DNA of 64,000 nucleotides, from positions 19,725 through 83,724 of the forward strand of contig NZ_JAPZVQ010000022.1 of assembly GCF_027622945.1 (NCBI RefSeq). The letters are read 5' to 3'. Source of the DNA: Glycomyces lechevalierae. Lineage in GTDB: Bacteria; Actinomycetota; Actinomycetes; Mycobacteriales; Micromonosporaceae. This document shows, piece by piece, positions 43,890 to 52,555 of the stretch. Position 1 is the first letter of the stretch, and every line of letters begins with the position of its first letter. The position numbers were made by a program, and so were the translations under genes. Under the pieces are notes generated by a model. That model was not told where the DNA came from and did not search any database. It saw nothing but the letters and a program-made list of their open reading frames with translations.

Positions 43890-44375
43890 TTATTCGTGCT
43901 CGGAGCGGAGTTCCTTGCCGAGGTGGAGGGAGCCGTCGGCGCACGCGTAGAACCCGAACGGGGTCACGGGCGCGTACCCGAGGAGTTCGTACATGGCGAC
44001 GGCTTCGGGCTGGCGGGGGCCGGTCTCGAGGATGACGCGCTTGCGGCCGGCTTCGGCCGCGGAGCGCTCGACGGCGGCGACGAGGAGCTTCGCGAGGCCC
44101 TGCCGCCGGGCGTGCTCGCGTACGAAGACGCGTTTCATCTCTGCCGCCTTGACTCCTGCGTCGTCCTCGTGCGTGCGCCAGCCGCCGCATCCGGCGGGCT
44201 CGCCGGTCTCGTCGTACGCCACGAAGAAGTCGCCGTTCGGCGGGTGGAAGTCGTCCTCGCCCAGCTGCGTCTCGTCGCCGCCGCCGTAGCGGCGCACGTA
44301 TTCCTGCTGGATCTCGGCGCAGAGCAGCTGCGCCACAGGGCTGTCGAACCGGGTCCTCGAAAGCGTGTACTGCAC
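43890..44375 (-). CDS. GNAT family N-acetyltransferase
   Basis: A 161-residue GNAT protein. Strand 4 and motif A are AEMKRVFVREHARRQGLAKL near residues 78-97, with RRQGLA contacting the acetyl-CoA pyrophosphate, and MYELLGYAPV near 131-140 closes the fold. The acceptor is unknown. ATG start. Divergent from the SpoIIE-type phosphatase gene with a 430-base gap. Confidence 0.87.
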   Translation of the reverse strand: MQYTLSRTRFDSPVAQLLCAEIQQEYVRRYGGGDETQLGEDDFHPPNGDFFVAYDETGEPAGCGGWRTHEDDAGVKAAEMKRVFVREHARRQGLAKLLVAAVERSAAEAGRKRVILETGPRQPEAVAMYELLGYAPVTPFGFYACADGSLHLGKELRSEHE

Positions 44376-44806
44376 GGGTTCAACTCTGACATGGCGCTCT
44401 GGTCCGCGCCAGCGCCGTTGGTCACGCGCGGCCCGGGCTCAAACCGGTGGCCCAAACCGGTCCGAACCCGGCCGATCGGCCGAGTCCTGAACTGCCCGTT
44501 CGGCGTCGGCGGTCGACCGAACGCACAGACTTGGCGGAACCCCGTTCGGCGGCGTCCTCCACGGCCGGTATCGGGTTCCGGACCATTACGATCTTCACAT
44601 CGGCGTTGGTTGCTGCGGGCCGGTCGAGCGGGTCCGGGATCCGCGGACCCGCCGCCTTCGAACGCATGCGGGCGCGCGCATCCCTCCGGTTCCGGCCGGG
44701 CGCTCCCGGGGCGCGGGGGACCTCCCGCGCCCGGATCTCGTGCGGGAGCTTCTGCGAACGCGCGACCACCCGGCCGCGATCCGGTAGGAAGGAGGCATTC
44801 ACCCAC
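44376..44806. other. Divergent promoter region, no gene seen
   Basis: Gap between the GNAT and phosphatase genes. ORFs here are Arg/Pro-rich and not protein-like. It ends with the ribosome site GGAAGGAGG at 44787-44795. Confidence 0.4.
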
Positions 44807-45910
44807 ATGCGCACAATGCTGCGACGGAGGCCCCAGATGGCTCGCGCTGACCGCTGGCACGGCTGGTCGGCGCCCTCGGTGCGGACGGCGTTCACGGCCG
44901 CGTTCGCGGTCGTGGTGGTCCTGGTCGGGCTGCGGTTGACCGTGCGCGACGAGTCGCACGCGGTGTCGTGGCTGGCGCTGCCTCCTCTGGCGGCGTCGGC
45001 GTTCCTGCCGTGGCGGTGGGTGGTCGGCGTGGGGCTGGCGAGCATGGCGGCGGCGTTCGCGCACCTGTGGGTCATCTACGACTTCGGGATGGACGGCGTG
45101 GCTTCGCACGGCGTGGACTTCCTGGTCGTGGCGGTGGCGGTGGTGATCTCGGCGGCGGTCGCGATCGTGCGGGAGCGCGACGACGAGCGGATGAAGCGGT
45201 TGACGCAGCTCGCGTCGGTAGTGCAGCAGGCGATCCTGCGGCCGATCGGGGAGCGGCTGGGGCCGTTCGACATCGCGGCGCGGTACGTGTCGGCGCGGTC
45301 GGGCGCGGAGATCGGCGGGGACCTGTACGAGGCCTTGAACACCGATTACGGGGTGCGGATCATCATCGGCGATGTGCGCGGGAAGGGCCTGGACGCGGTG
45401 CGGCTCTCGTCGACGGTGCTCGGCTCGTACCGGCATGTGGCGTTCGAGCGGGCCGATCAGCGGTGCATGGTGAACGACCTGGACCACGCGGTGGCGCGGA
45501 ACGCGGGGGACGAGGACTTCGTGACGGCGATCCTGATGCAGGAGCGGGGCGGGACGCTGGAGATCTTGAACTGCGGGCATCCGCCGCCGATGCTGGTGCG
45601 CGACGGGGTGGCGACGTATCTGGAGCCGGATTCGATGGCGCCGCCGCTGGGGTTGAGCCCGGCGGCGCAGGAGCTGACGGTGCGGCTGCAGCCGGGGGAC
45701 CGGATCTTCCTGTACACGGACGGTCTGGCGGAGGCGCGGAAGGACGGGGAGTTCTTCCCGATCCGGGAGCGGGCCTGGAGCCTGATCGGGCACGGCAATG
45801 TGGGCGACGGCCTGGCGTCGCTGGAGTCGGCGCTGCGCCGCTGGGTGGGCGGCCCGCTGACGGACGACATCGCGCTGCTGCTCCTGGACTACCGCCCGGA
45901 GACCGGCTAG
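44807..45910 (+). CDS. Membrane SpoIIE-type PP2C serine phosphatase
   Basis: A 367-residue protein. Residues 25-125 hold three or four helices (AFTAAFAVVVVLVGL and following), then a coiled linker and a SpoIIE domain: SARSGAEIGGDLYEA and IGDVRGKGLDA carry the metal-binding Asp residues, and LNCGHPPPML, YTDGLAEARK and LTDDIALLLLDY complete the PP2C core. Such proteins dephosphorylate anti-anti-sigma factors in stress or developmental networks. ATG 44807 is 11 bases from GGAGG; 44816 is an alternative. Confidence 0.92.
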   Translation: MRTMLRRRPQMARADRWHGWSAPSVRTAFTAAFAVVVVLVGLRLTVRDESHAVSWLALPPLAASAFLPWRWVVGVGLASMAAAFAHLWVIYDFGMDGVASHGVDFLVVAVAVVISAAVAIVRERDDERMKRLTQLASVVQQAILRPIGERLGPFDIAARYVSARSGAEIGGDLYEALNTDYGVRIIIGDVRGKGLDAVRLSSTVLGSYRHVAFERADQRCMVNDLDHAVARNAGDEDFVTAILMQERGGTLEILNCGHPPPMLVRDGVATYLEPDSMAPPLGLSPAAQELTVRLQPGDRIFLYTDGLAEARKDGEFFPIRERAWSLIGHGNVGDGLASLESALRRWVGGPLTDDIALLLLDYRPETG

Positions 45911-46005
45911 GCGGGTCGTCCGATGCGGCAGCGGCGCAGGCGCCGCATCCGCGAGATCGTCTTGCGCCGCTTGGTGAGCCGGGGCGGCAGGCCGCGGGGG
46001 TTCAC
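45907..46005 (-). CDS. Possible 32-residue Arg-rich micro-protein
   Basis: GTG 46005 to TAG 45907 encodes a very basic peptide (PPRLTKRRKTISRMRRLRRC and a short tail). GGAAGG is six bases before the GTG, which overlaps the stop of the preceding micro-ORF (GTGA). Its stop overlaps the stop of the phosphatase gene on the other strand. Could be real or chance. Confidence 0.35.
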   Translation of the reverse strand: MNPRGLPPRLTKRRKTISRMRRLRRCRIGRPA

Positions 46006-46139
46006 CGCGCGCCTTCCTCGACTGGCACGGGCAGCGGCACCCGGAAGACGCGATGGAGGACGGGCCGGGCGCGGCGGTGGCGGCCGATGTAGGACGGGCG
46101 CGCTCGTGCCGCGATGCGGTCGGCGACGGCTCGGATCAT
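46002..46139 (-). CDS. Possible 45-residue basic micro-protein
   Basis: ATG 46139 to TGA 46002, with GGGAG seven bases upstream. The peptide is basic (IAARARPSYIGRHRRARPV) without membrane segment. Tightly coupled to the following 32-residue ORF. Not recognised. Confidence 0.3.
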   Translation of the reverse strand: MIRAVADRIAARARPSYIGRHRRARPVLHRVFRVPLPVPVEEGAR

Positions 46140-46394
46140 GGGGTGCTCCCGGTGGTTCGCACAGGCGGTCGGTCACCCGGTTCAACGAGGCACGGGTGCG
46201 CAGGTTACGGCAGGGCGCGGGAAGCGCCGGAACGCTCACCCGATCGATGGAACGCGGCGTGTCCCGGGAGTCGGAAATCGGACTGGGTTTTCCTGGTGAG
46301 AACACTTTCCCGGGGTATTGCGGCGCGGCATACTTGAGATGGCTACTGACGGGTAATATGATGAGGGTTACCACCGAGTAATGGAGGACCCGCA
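46140..46394. other. Upstream region of the acyl-CoA dehydrogenase gene
   Basis: Together with the micro-ORF region (45911-46139) this forms a stretch without a standard-size gene. Its end is AT-richer and contains the candidate operator at 46351-46381. Confidence 0.4.
46351..46381 (+). promoter_or_regulatory. Candidate TetR/FadR-type operator
   Basis: GGTAA (46352-46356) pairs with TTACC (46368-46372), and TTACCACCGAGTAA (46368-46381) is itself a TTAC-N6-GTAA palindrome. It ends 13 bases before the start codon, next to GGAGG. Confidence 0.45.
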
Positions 46395-48233
46395 ATGACG
46401 CACTTCCGCCACAACCTTCGAGACCTGGAGTTCAACCTCTTCGAGGTCTTCGGAGCGGACAAGATCCTCGCCAACCCGGCCTTCGCCGACCTGGACGAGG
46501 CGACCGCCCGCGAGATCCTGGCCGAGCTGGCGCGCCTGTCCCAGGGTGAGCTGGCGTCCGGCTGGGTCGAGGGCGACCGCAACCCGCCCGTGTTCGACGC
46601 CGCCAGCCACTCGGTGACGCTGCCCGAGTCCTTCAAGAAGGCCTACAAGGCGTTCATCGACGCCGAGTACTGGCGGCTCGACCTCCCCGAGGTCCTCGGC
46701 GGCACCGTCGCCCCGCGCATGCTCTGGTGGTCCCTGGCCGAACTCGTGCTCGGCGCCAACCCGGCGCTGTGGATGTACGCCGCGGGCTCCTCCTTCGCGC
46801 ACACCGCGCACCTCGAGGGCACCCCCGAGCAGCAGGAATGGGCCAAGCTCTTCGTCGAGAAGGGCTGGGGCGCGACCATGGTCCTCACCGAGCCCGACGC
46901 GGGCTCCGACGTCGGCGCCGGCACCACCAAGGCCTACAAGCAGCCGGACGGCTCCTGGCACATCGAAGGCGTCAAGCGGTTCATCACCTCGGGCGACCAG
47001 GACATGACCGACAACATCATCCACTACGTGCTCGCCCGCCCCGTGGGCGAAGAGGGCGTCGGCGGGCCGGGCACCAAGGGCCTCAGCCTGTTCATCGTCC
47101 CCAAGTTCCTGTTCGACCCGGCCACCGGCGAACTCGGCGAGCGCAACGGCGTCAACGTCACCAACATCGAGCACAAGATGGGCCTCAAGGTCTCCGCGAC
47201 CGCCGAGCTCACCTTCGGCGAGAAGGCCCCCGCGAAGGGCTGGCTCCTCGGCGAGAAGCACGAAGGCATCCGCCAGATGTTCCTCATCATCGAGTACGCC
47301 CGGATGATGGTGGGCACCAAGGCGATCGCCACGCTCTCCACCGGCTACCTCAACGCGCTCGACTACGCCAAGAGCCGCATCCAGGGCCCGGACCTCCTCA
47401 AGTCCGCGGACAAGGCCTCGCCGCGCGTGCCGATCATCAAGCACCCGGACGTGCGCCGCTCCCTGCTCATGCAGAAGAGCTACGCCGAGGGCCTGCGCGC
47501 GCTCGTCGCCTACACCGCGTCCTGGCAGGACAAGTCCCGCCTAGCCGAACTCGACGGCGACGACGAAGCGGCCGAGACCGCCAAGAAGGTCAACGACCTG
47601 CTGCTCCCGATCGTCAAGGGCTGCGGCTCCGAACGCGCCTACGAAATCCTGAGCTCCGAGTCGCTGCAGACCTTCGGCGGATCCGGGTACCTCCAGGACT
47701 ACCCGCTCGAGCAGTACGTGCGCGACGCCAAGATCGACACGCTCTACGAGGGCACCACCGCGATCCAGAGCCTCGACTTCCTGTTCCGCAAGATCCTCAA
47801 GGACAACGGCGAATCGCTCATGGTCGTCGCCGGCGAGATCATGGAGTCCACCCAAGACGGACACCCGGAGCTCGAAGCCGTGCGCGGCAAGGTCCTGCGC
47901 GCCCTCGGCGACGTGCAGGGCATCCTCGAAGCCCTGCAGCCCGCGCTCATGGCCGCCATGGGCGACGAACCGCGCGAGCTGTACAAGGCCGGGCTCCACT
48001 CCCGCCGCCTGCTCCTCGCCGTCGGCGACCTCCTGGTCGGCTGGCTCCTGCTCCGCCAGGCCGAAGTCGCCCAGCAGAAGCTCGACGAAGGCGCCGACGA
48101 CGACTTCTACCGCGGCAAGATCGCCGCCGCGAGGTTCTTCTCCAAGGAAGTCCTCCCCCGCCTCACCGCCGACCGCAAGGTCGTCGAAGCGGCGGACCTG
48201 ACCGCGATGGACCTCCCCGACGAGGCCTTCTAG
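46395..48233 (+). CDS. FadE5-type acyl-CoA dehydrogenase
   Basis: A 612-residue flavoenzyme for the first oxidation of fatty acyl-CoA. The long N-terminal extension and the C-terminal dimer domain make it the large subtype known from mycobacterial FadE5. FAD-binding ATMVLTEPDAGSDVG near 157-171 and the substrate-side YEGTTAIQSLDFLFRKIL near 452-469 (catalytic Glu in YEG) are clear. ATG with GGAGGACCC upstream. A terminator follows. Confidence 0.95.
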   Translation: MTHFRHNLRDLEFNLFEVFGADKILANPAFADLDEATAREILAELARLSQGELASGWVEGDRNPPVFDAASHSVTLPESFKKAYKAFIDAEYWRLDLPEVLGGTVAPRMLWWSLAELVLGANPALWMYAAGSSFAHTAHLEGTPEQQEWAKLFVEKGWGATMVLTEPDAGSDVGAGTTKAYKQPDGSWHIEGVKRFITSGDQDMTDNIIHYVLARPVGEEGVGGPGTKGLSLFIVPKFLFDPATGELGERNGVNVTNIEHKMGLKVSATAELTFGEKAPAKGWLLGEKHEGIRQMFLIIEYARMMVGTKAIATLSTGYLNALDYAKSRIQGPDLLKSADKASPRVPIIKHPDVRRSLLMQKSYAEGLRALVAYTASWQDKSRLAELDGDDEAAETAKKVNDLLLPIVKGCGSERAYEILSSESLQTFGGSGYLQDYPLEQYVRDAKIDTLYEGTTAIQSLDFLFRKILKDNGESLMVVAGEIMESTQDGHPELEAVRGKVLRALGDVQGILEALQPALMAAMGDEPRELYKAGLHSRRLLLAVGDLLVGWLLLRQAEVAQQKLDEGADDDFYRGKIAAARFFSKEVLPRLTADRKVVEAADLTAMDLPDEAF

Positions 48234-48249
48234 CAGTCACCGGCGAACC

Positions 48250-48285
48250 TCCGCCCGCCAGCGCCCATCGGCGCCGGCGGGCGGA
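48250..48285. terminator. Terminator after the acyl-CoA dehydrogenase
   Basis: Perfect 10-bp arms TCCGCCCGCC (48250-48259) and GGCGGGCGGA (48276-48285), between convergent genes. Confidence 0.75.
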
Positions 48286-48337
48286 CGCCGTTCAAGGCCG
48301 GCTCTCGTACCGCCCGAACGTGATCGACGCCGGCCGC

Positions 48338-48583
48338 CTACAACCGGACGAACCCGAACTCGATCGTCCACGGGTCCGCCATGGACTGCTCGACGAACGT
48401 CCAGCCGACGCCCTCCACCGCCGCGATGATCTCCGCGGCGCCCTGCTCCGTCTGCTTCCTGGTGGCCCGCTTGCCGTCGCGCAGGCTCATGCCCGCCACG
48501 AAGGTCAAGTCCCCGTCCCGGTACGCGGCCCGCGCCTCCTCGATGACGGGGTTCAACTTGCGCCGAGGGAATGGTCTGGACAT
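48338..48583 (-). CDS. Small unknown protein at the end of the ESX-like cluster
   Basis: An 81-residue protein starting at ATG 48583 with GGAGCAGG upstream. Basic N-terminus (MSRPFPRRK) then a mixed alpha/beta part with GDLTFVAGMSLRDGKRATRK and a C-terminal strand. Not recognised. Separated by 47 bases from the next gene upstream on the same strand. Confidence 0.6.
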   Translation of the reverse strand: MSRPFPRRKLNPVIEEARAAYRDGDLTFVAGMSLRDGKRATRKQTEQGAAEIIAAVEGVGWTFVEQSMADPWTIEFGFVRL

Positions 48584-48630
48584 CTGCCTGCTCCGATCAT
48601 GTAGCCGTGCCGTTCGAGCGGACCGCCCGC

Positions 48631-48966
48631 TCAAGCCGTCGGGTCGTAGGTGCCGGTGTCGAAGGTGGCGACGTCGAAGTAGACCGCCGCCGGATCGTCG
48701 CCGCTCGTCATCGCCGCGAGCGCCGCGTCCAACCCGTACAACGTCCCCCGCAGGCGCTGCAGGTTCCGCCACATCGCCGCGTGGAACTCCAGGTACTGCC
48801 CCAGCGCGTTCTCCGCCGCGCCCGGCGCGGTCCCGAACGCCGGGGCCCTGCTCAACGTGCCCGCGGCCATCACCGGCAGCACCTCGCTCTCCAACTCCTC
48901 GATCAGCTCCACCAGGAACTGCCGGTACTCGCCGATCGCCTCAGGGTCGAACACCCGATCCGCCAT
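48631..48966 (-). CDS. ESX-like small helical protein
   Basis: A 111-residue helical protein. The two long amphipathic helices (about 8-30 and 55-85, with MWRNLQRLRG) and the short spacing to the 511-residue protein gene fit a WXG100/EspC-like secretion partner, although the WxG turn itself is not present. GGAGGCAAGG is just before the ATG. Probably translated together with the protein at 48979-50514, 12 bases upstream. Confidence 0.6.
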   Translation of the reverse strand: MADRVFDPEAIGEYRQFLVELIEELESEVLPVMAAGTLSRAPAFGTAPGAAENALGQYLEFHAAMWRNLQRLRGTLYGLDAALAAMTSGDDPAAVYFDVATFDTGTYDPTA

Positions 48967-48978
48967 GGCCCTTGCCTC

Positions 48979-50514
48979 CTAGTTGTAGGGGTCCTCGTTC
49001 GGCTTGACATAGCCCCACACGTTCCCGGTCTCACGCCGCGCCAAATTCTGCGGGCCCTCGTCCTTCCCGCCGTCCTGCTTCTTCTCCGAATCCGAACGGT
49101 CCGAAGGCTTCCCGCCCCGGCCCGACGCGGAACCCTGGGCCTGCTGGAACAGCCCGCCGCCCCGCGAACCGCCCGCGCCCGACGCGGTCGCCGTGCTCGC
49201 CGGCGCCGTCACCGCCGGCCCGAACAGGCCCTGCGGCGTCCCGCCCGGCGAACCCGGCAGCACGCCCCCGCCCGGCCGACCGCCACCCCCGAACGAACCC
49301 CCGCCCGAACCGCCGCCCCCGAAACCGCCCCCGCCGCCGCTCGCCAGACCGCCCGAGACCTCGTCCTCCTCGGCTTCCTCAGCCTCCCAAGGCGTCTCGT
49401 CCTCCCGCACCGTCCCGTCACCGCCCGGCGGCACCGGACTCGGATCCTGCGTCGCCTGCGGCGCCACCGGAGCGGCCGGCCGCTCCGCCTCCGGCACCTC
49501 CAGATCCATATAGGACCCGTCGGCGCTGCTCGGAAACGGCCGATCCTCACCCGTCGCCCGCACCGCCGCCAACTCCGCAGCCTGCCCGTCCCGCTTCTCC
49601 GCAATCGCCTCATCGATCGCCGCCTGCCGCTCCACATACGCCGCCAACTCGGCCGCCACCCGCTCCGAGAAGACCTCCTTCGCCTCCTCACCCACCAACG
49701 CCCGCACCTCCGCCACCAGCGCCCCGAGCCCCGAAAGCCGCTGCCCCACACGCTCCTCGACGAACTCCCGCACCTCCATCGCCAACCCCGCGTCCGCCCC
49801 CGCCAACTCCAACGCCCGCTCCGCCTCCTCACACGTCATCGTGATGCAGTCCCCATGCCACCACGCCGGACGCACATGCAGCGCCACCAGACTCGACCAC
49901 TCGCCCTCGGTCCCCACCATCGGCGCCGGATAAGGGATCTCACCCGAATCCCCACCCTGCAACGTGTAGATCGCCGCCTCCCGACTCCCCAACTCCGCCA
50001 CCGTCGCCTCGACGTCGTCCAACACGCCCTCCACCAACGCCCTCGCCTCACCCGCCTGCGCCGCGAACGCGTCGAAATCCTCACCCGCCCAATGCTCAGC
50101 CAGCACCGACAACTTCGACCTGAACCGCTCCGGCCACGCCCCCAACCGCGACCCGACCTCCTCCGTCCAACCCGACCGCAAGCGCTGCAACGAGAACGCA
50201 TCCGCATCCCCCGGCCGCACCGCCGACACCGCCGCCCGGAAATCCTCCTCCGTCGGATACGCCATCCCCTCGCACCGCGGCTTGAACCGATCCCGCTGCC
50301 CCTCCACCGGCACCGCCGACGCGAGCTGCACCCACGCCTCCTCCGCCGGATGCGCCACCGGATGCGGACACTGCGCCGCCGAACACCCCGCCCGCTCACC
50401 CGAAGCCAGCGCCGAAACATCCCCGAACGCGATCGTGAACTCGAACGCCGGAAGCTCCACCGAACCGGCGTCAGCGGCCCAGTCCCCACTGCCGGCGAAA
50501 AGGTCGTCGGTCAT
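48979..50514 (-). CDS. Large putative type VII-secretion-associated protein A
   Basis: A 511-residue protein. Residues 1-330 are helical with a cysteine pair (GCSAAQC at 44-50) and acidic; from about 330 comes a Pro/Glu-rich linker (EAEEAEEDEV), then SGGLASGGGG and a Gly-rich stretch to about 440, and a polar end with the tail VWGYVKPNEDPYN. The same order of acidic linker, SGGLASGGGG, Gly/Ala region and VWG...EDPY tail occurs in the divergent protein at 51065. Function unknown; a secreted ESX-type substrate is the best guess. Confidence 0.65.
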   Translation of the reverse strand: MTDDLFAGSGDWAADAGSVELPAFEFTIAFGDVSALASGERAGCSAAQCPHPVAHPAEEAWVQLASAVPVEGQRDRFKPRCEGMAYPTEEDFRAAVSAVRPGDADAFSLQRLRSGWTEEVGSRLGAWPERFRSKLSVLAEHWAGEDFDAFAAQAGEARALVEGVLDDVEATVAELGSREAAIYTLQGGDSGEIPYPAPMVGTEGEWSSLVALHVRPAWWHGDCITMTCEEAERALELAGADAGLAMEVREFVEERVGQRLSGLGALVAEVRALVGEEAKEVFSERVAAELAAYVERQAAIDEAIAEKRDGQAAELAAVRATGEDRPFPSSADGSYMDLEVPEAERPAAPVAPQATQDPSPVPPGGDGTVREDETPWEAEEAEEDEVSGGLASGGGGGFGGGGSGGGSFGGGGRPGGGVLPGSPGGTPQGLFGPAVTAPASTATASGAGGSRGGGLFQQAQGSASGRGGKPSDRSDSEKKQDGGKDEGPQNLARRETGNVWGYVKPNEDPYN

Positions 50515-50720
50515 CGGCGATGCCCCCTCCTCACATGACGACCCGGCACCCCGGGCCTCGATTACGTGTGCGCCCCATGGAAAGCCGCCGCGTCACGAAT
50601 CCGTCATGGGTTGATCAAGTCCACGCCGGGACCGACCCGTGACGAGCCGCGCGACAGTACTTGCGACGCCGCCGGGCGTCCGCCCGAGAGGGCGTCGACA
50701 CCTCGCAGAAGGAGGAGCCC

Positions 50721-51056
50721 ATGACCGTGCACATGGACGTTGACGATGTGCGAACGGGCGGCACCGGCCTGCGCGGCCTGGCACCCAACAGCCAGGCCGC
50801 GTCAAGGCGGGTGGAGCGCCCGGCGGCGACCGCGGCCGAGAAGAACACCGGTTTCGCCACCGGCGAGGCGGGCCGGCGCTGGCAGACCGCGCTCGCCGCC
50901 GTCGCCACGGGCGTCGAGCGCCGCCTCGCCTGGCAGGGCGACCAGGTCGTCGGCAGCGCCGACGACCTCGACGCGGCCGACAGGGAGACGAGCTCCCGAT
51001 TCGGCGGCATCCACAGCCAGCTCCCGACGCAGCTCCCGACCATGCCGAAGCCTTAG
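50721..51056 (+). CDS. EspC/DUF2580-like small helical protein
   Basis: A 111-residue protein. It begins MTVHMDVDDVRTGGTGLRGL and continues as two long helices with TGEAGRRWQTALAAVA (Trp in the turn) and GDQVVGSADDLDAADRE, the pattern of EspC/DUF2580 type VII secretion targets. GGAGGAG precedes ATG 50721. Nine bases separate it from the next gene, so they are one operon. Confidence 0.7.
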   Translation: MTVHMDVDDVRTGGTGLRGLAPNSQAASRRVERPAATAAEKNTGFATGEAGRRWQTALAAVATGVERRLAWQGDQVVGSADDLDAADRETSSRFGGIHSQLPTQLPTMPKP

Positions 51057-51064
51057 GAGGACCC

Positions 51065-52207
51065 ATGCCCAGCTACCAGGACGCGCTCTCGGCGCAGCCC
51101 TCGGAATTCCTCACGTACGCCTCCGAGATGACCGCCGCCGCAACCGATCTCGCCACCCAGCAGACCGACTACGGCACCAAGGTCGCCGAGATCAACAGCC
51201 ACTGGCGCGACACTGCGAACGACGCCTTCAACGGCGAGGTCGGCAACGTCAACGCCCACCTGACCCAGGTGATCGGCGAGGTCACCGCGACCGCGACGAG
51301 CCTCGCCGGGACGGCCGCGCAGATGCTCCTCGAATGCACCGGCCTCAAGGCCGCCGACGCCGCGCTCAAAGCGGTAGGCTTCAACATTCAGCCGGCCCCG
51401 GCGGTGACCCTGGGCCCGGCGCAGCGCACCGCGATCGCGATGGCGGGCCCGTTCGGCGGCATCATCGAAGCGGCCCTCCAGGCCCAGGCGATGGCCGGCA
51501 CGCTCGGCCTCCAGACCCTCACCTCCCTCGTGAACGCGGCCGACGCGACCGCCGGCGCGGCGCTCACCCAGGCGGCGGAACTCCTGAAGCCCTTGGACGA
51601 CAAGTCGAACCAGGGCAAGGACATGGAATCCCACCAGGCCGCCGAGGACCACTCGTCCACTGGCACCGAGGGCTCGAACGAGGACTCCGCCGAGGAAGAG
51701 GAGGAGGAAAAGAAGGAAGAGGAAGAGCAGCAGCAACAGGAGCAGGACCAGGAACAGCAGCAGGAGCCGACCCAGCCTGAGGCCCAGCAGCCGACCATGC
51801 CGGAGAACCCCGCGGGCATGGAGGACATGACCGAGCCGGAGATGCCCGAGCTCGACAATCCTTGGGACGCTTCCGAACTCGAAGATCCTGAGGACCTCTC
51901 CGGCGGTCTCGCCTCCGGTGGCGGCGGCCTCGGCGGCGGCGCAGGCGGGCTCGGCGGAGGCCTCCCTTCGGGCACCGGCGGCGCCCCCGCAGGCGCCGGC
52001 ATGGGCACTGCGACGATGGTCGGCCCTGCGACGGGCGGCACTCCCAGCGGCGCTGCCTCCAAGACTGCGGGCGGCATGATGGGCGGCGGCGGACGTGGCG
52101 CGGGAACAGGCCAGGACAACGAGGTCGAGCGCGAATCGTTCCTCGTCGAGGACCCGGAGGAAGACGTCTGGGGCATCGGCAAGGACGACGAAGACCCGTA
52201 CGCGTAG
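51065..52207 (+). CDS. WXG100-like protein B with Gly-rich C-terminus
   Basis: A 380-residue protein. Residues 1-95 form a WXG100-like hairpin (NSHWRDTANDAF in the turn). A hydrophobic middle (110-165) is followed by an extreme Glu/Gln/Lys tract (about 205-240), an acidic Pro-rich part, then SGGLASGGGG, a Gly/Ala region and the tail EEDVWGIGKDDEDPYA. The C-terminal third repeats the design of the divergent protein A. Likely exported by an ESX-like machine not in this window. Confidence 0.7.
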   Translation: MPSYQDALSAQPSEFLTYASEMTAAATDLATQQTDYGTKVAEINSHWRDTANDAFNGEVGNVNAHLTQVIGEVTATATSLAGTAAQMLLECTGLKAADAALKAVGFNIQPAPAVTLGPAQRTAIAMAGPFGGIIEAALQAQAMAGTLGLQTLTSLVNAADATAGAALTQAAELLKPLDDKSNQGKDMESHQAAEDHSSTGTEGSNEDSAEEEEEEKKEEEEQQQQEQDQEQQQEPTQPEAQQPTMPENPAGMEDMTEPEMPELDNPWDASELEDPEDLSGGLASGGGGLGGGAGGLGGGLPSGTGGAPAGAGMGTATMVGPATGGTPSGAASKTAGGMMGGGGRGAGTGQDNEVERESFLVEDPEEDVWGIGKDDEDPYA

Positions 52208-52292
52208 CGGCTCGGCATCAAGCCCTCGCGGGCGGCACGGTGAGAGGCAGCGCGATGCAGCGATCCCGGATGGACTTCACCAGCCCTCAGTG

Positions 52293-52338
52293 CGTCAACC
52301 TTAGTTGACGATCGCACGATCGTCAACTAAGGTTGACG
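52293..52338. promoter_or_regulatory. Nested palindromic operator-promoter of the HTH gene
   Basis: Two perfect 22-base arms (52293-52314 and 52317-52338) around CA; each arm contains GTCAAC-CTTA-GTTGAC. On the plus strand TTGACG (52305-52310), 17 bases, TAAGGT (52328-52333) forms a good promoter whose start would be the A of the ATG at 52340, i.e. a leaderless message. By symmetry a mirror promoter faces left. Confidence 0.75.
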
Positions 52339-52339
52339 G

Positions 52340-52555
52340 ATGGCAGACGACAAGTTCACCGCCCTCGCGGAAGACGAACCCGACCCGTTCCGGGGACTGC
52401 AAGCGGTGCGACGCATGCGCACCGAGGCCGAGCGCCTCGAATCGGTCATGGTCCGCCGCGCTCGAAACAACGGCGCGAGCTGGGCCCAGATCGCTACCGT
52501 CCTCGGCGTCACGAAGCAAGCGGTACACAAGAAGCACGGCGGCAAGGGCCGCTAG
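52340..52555 (+). CDS. Small HTH regulator, probably autoregulated
   Basis: A 71-residue protein. The C-terminal half holds a helix-turn-helix, NGASWAQIATVLGVTKQAVHK, near residues 44-65, ending HGGKGR; the N-terminal half is an acidic helix with RMRTEAERLE. Such small proteins are frequent in actinobacteria. The ATG starts two bases after a nested palindrome that is the obvious autoregulatory operator; no ribosome site exists, in line with a leaderless transcript. Confidence 0.8.
   Translation: MADDKFTALAEDEPDPFRGLQAVRRMRTEAERLESVMVRRARNNGASWAQIATVLGVTKQAVHKKHGGKGR

Noticed and set aside
48631..52207. Complete ESX secretion locus
   Set aside because: No EccB, EccC, EccD or mycosin gene in the window; only substrate-like genes are present.
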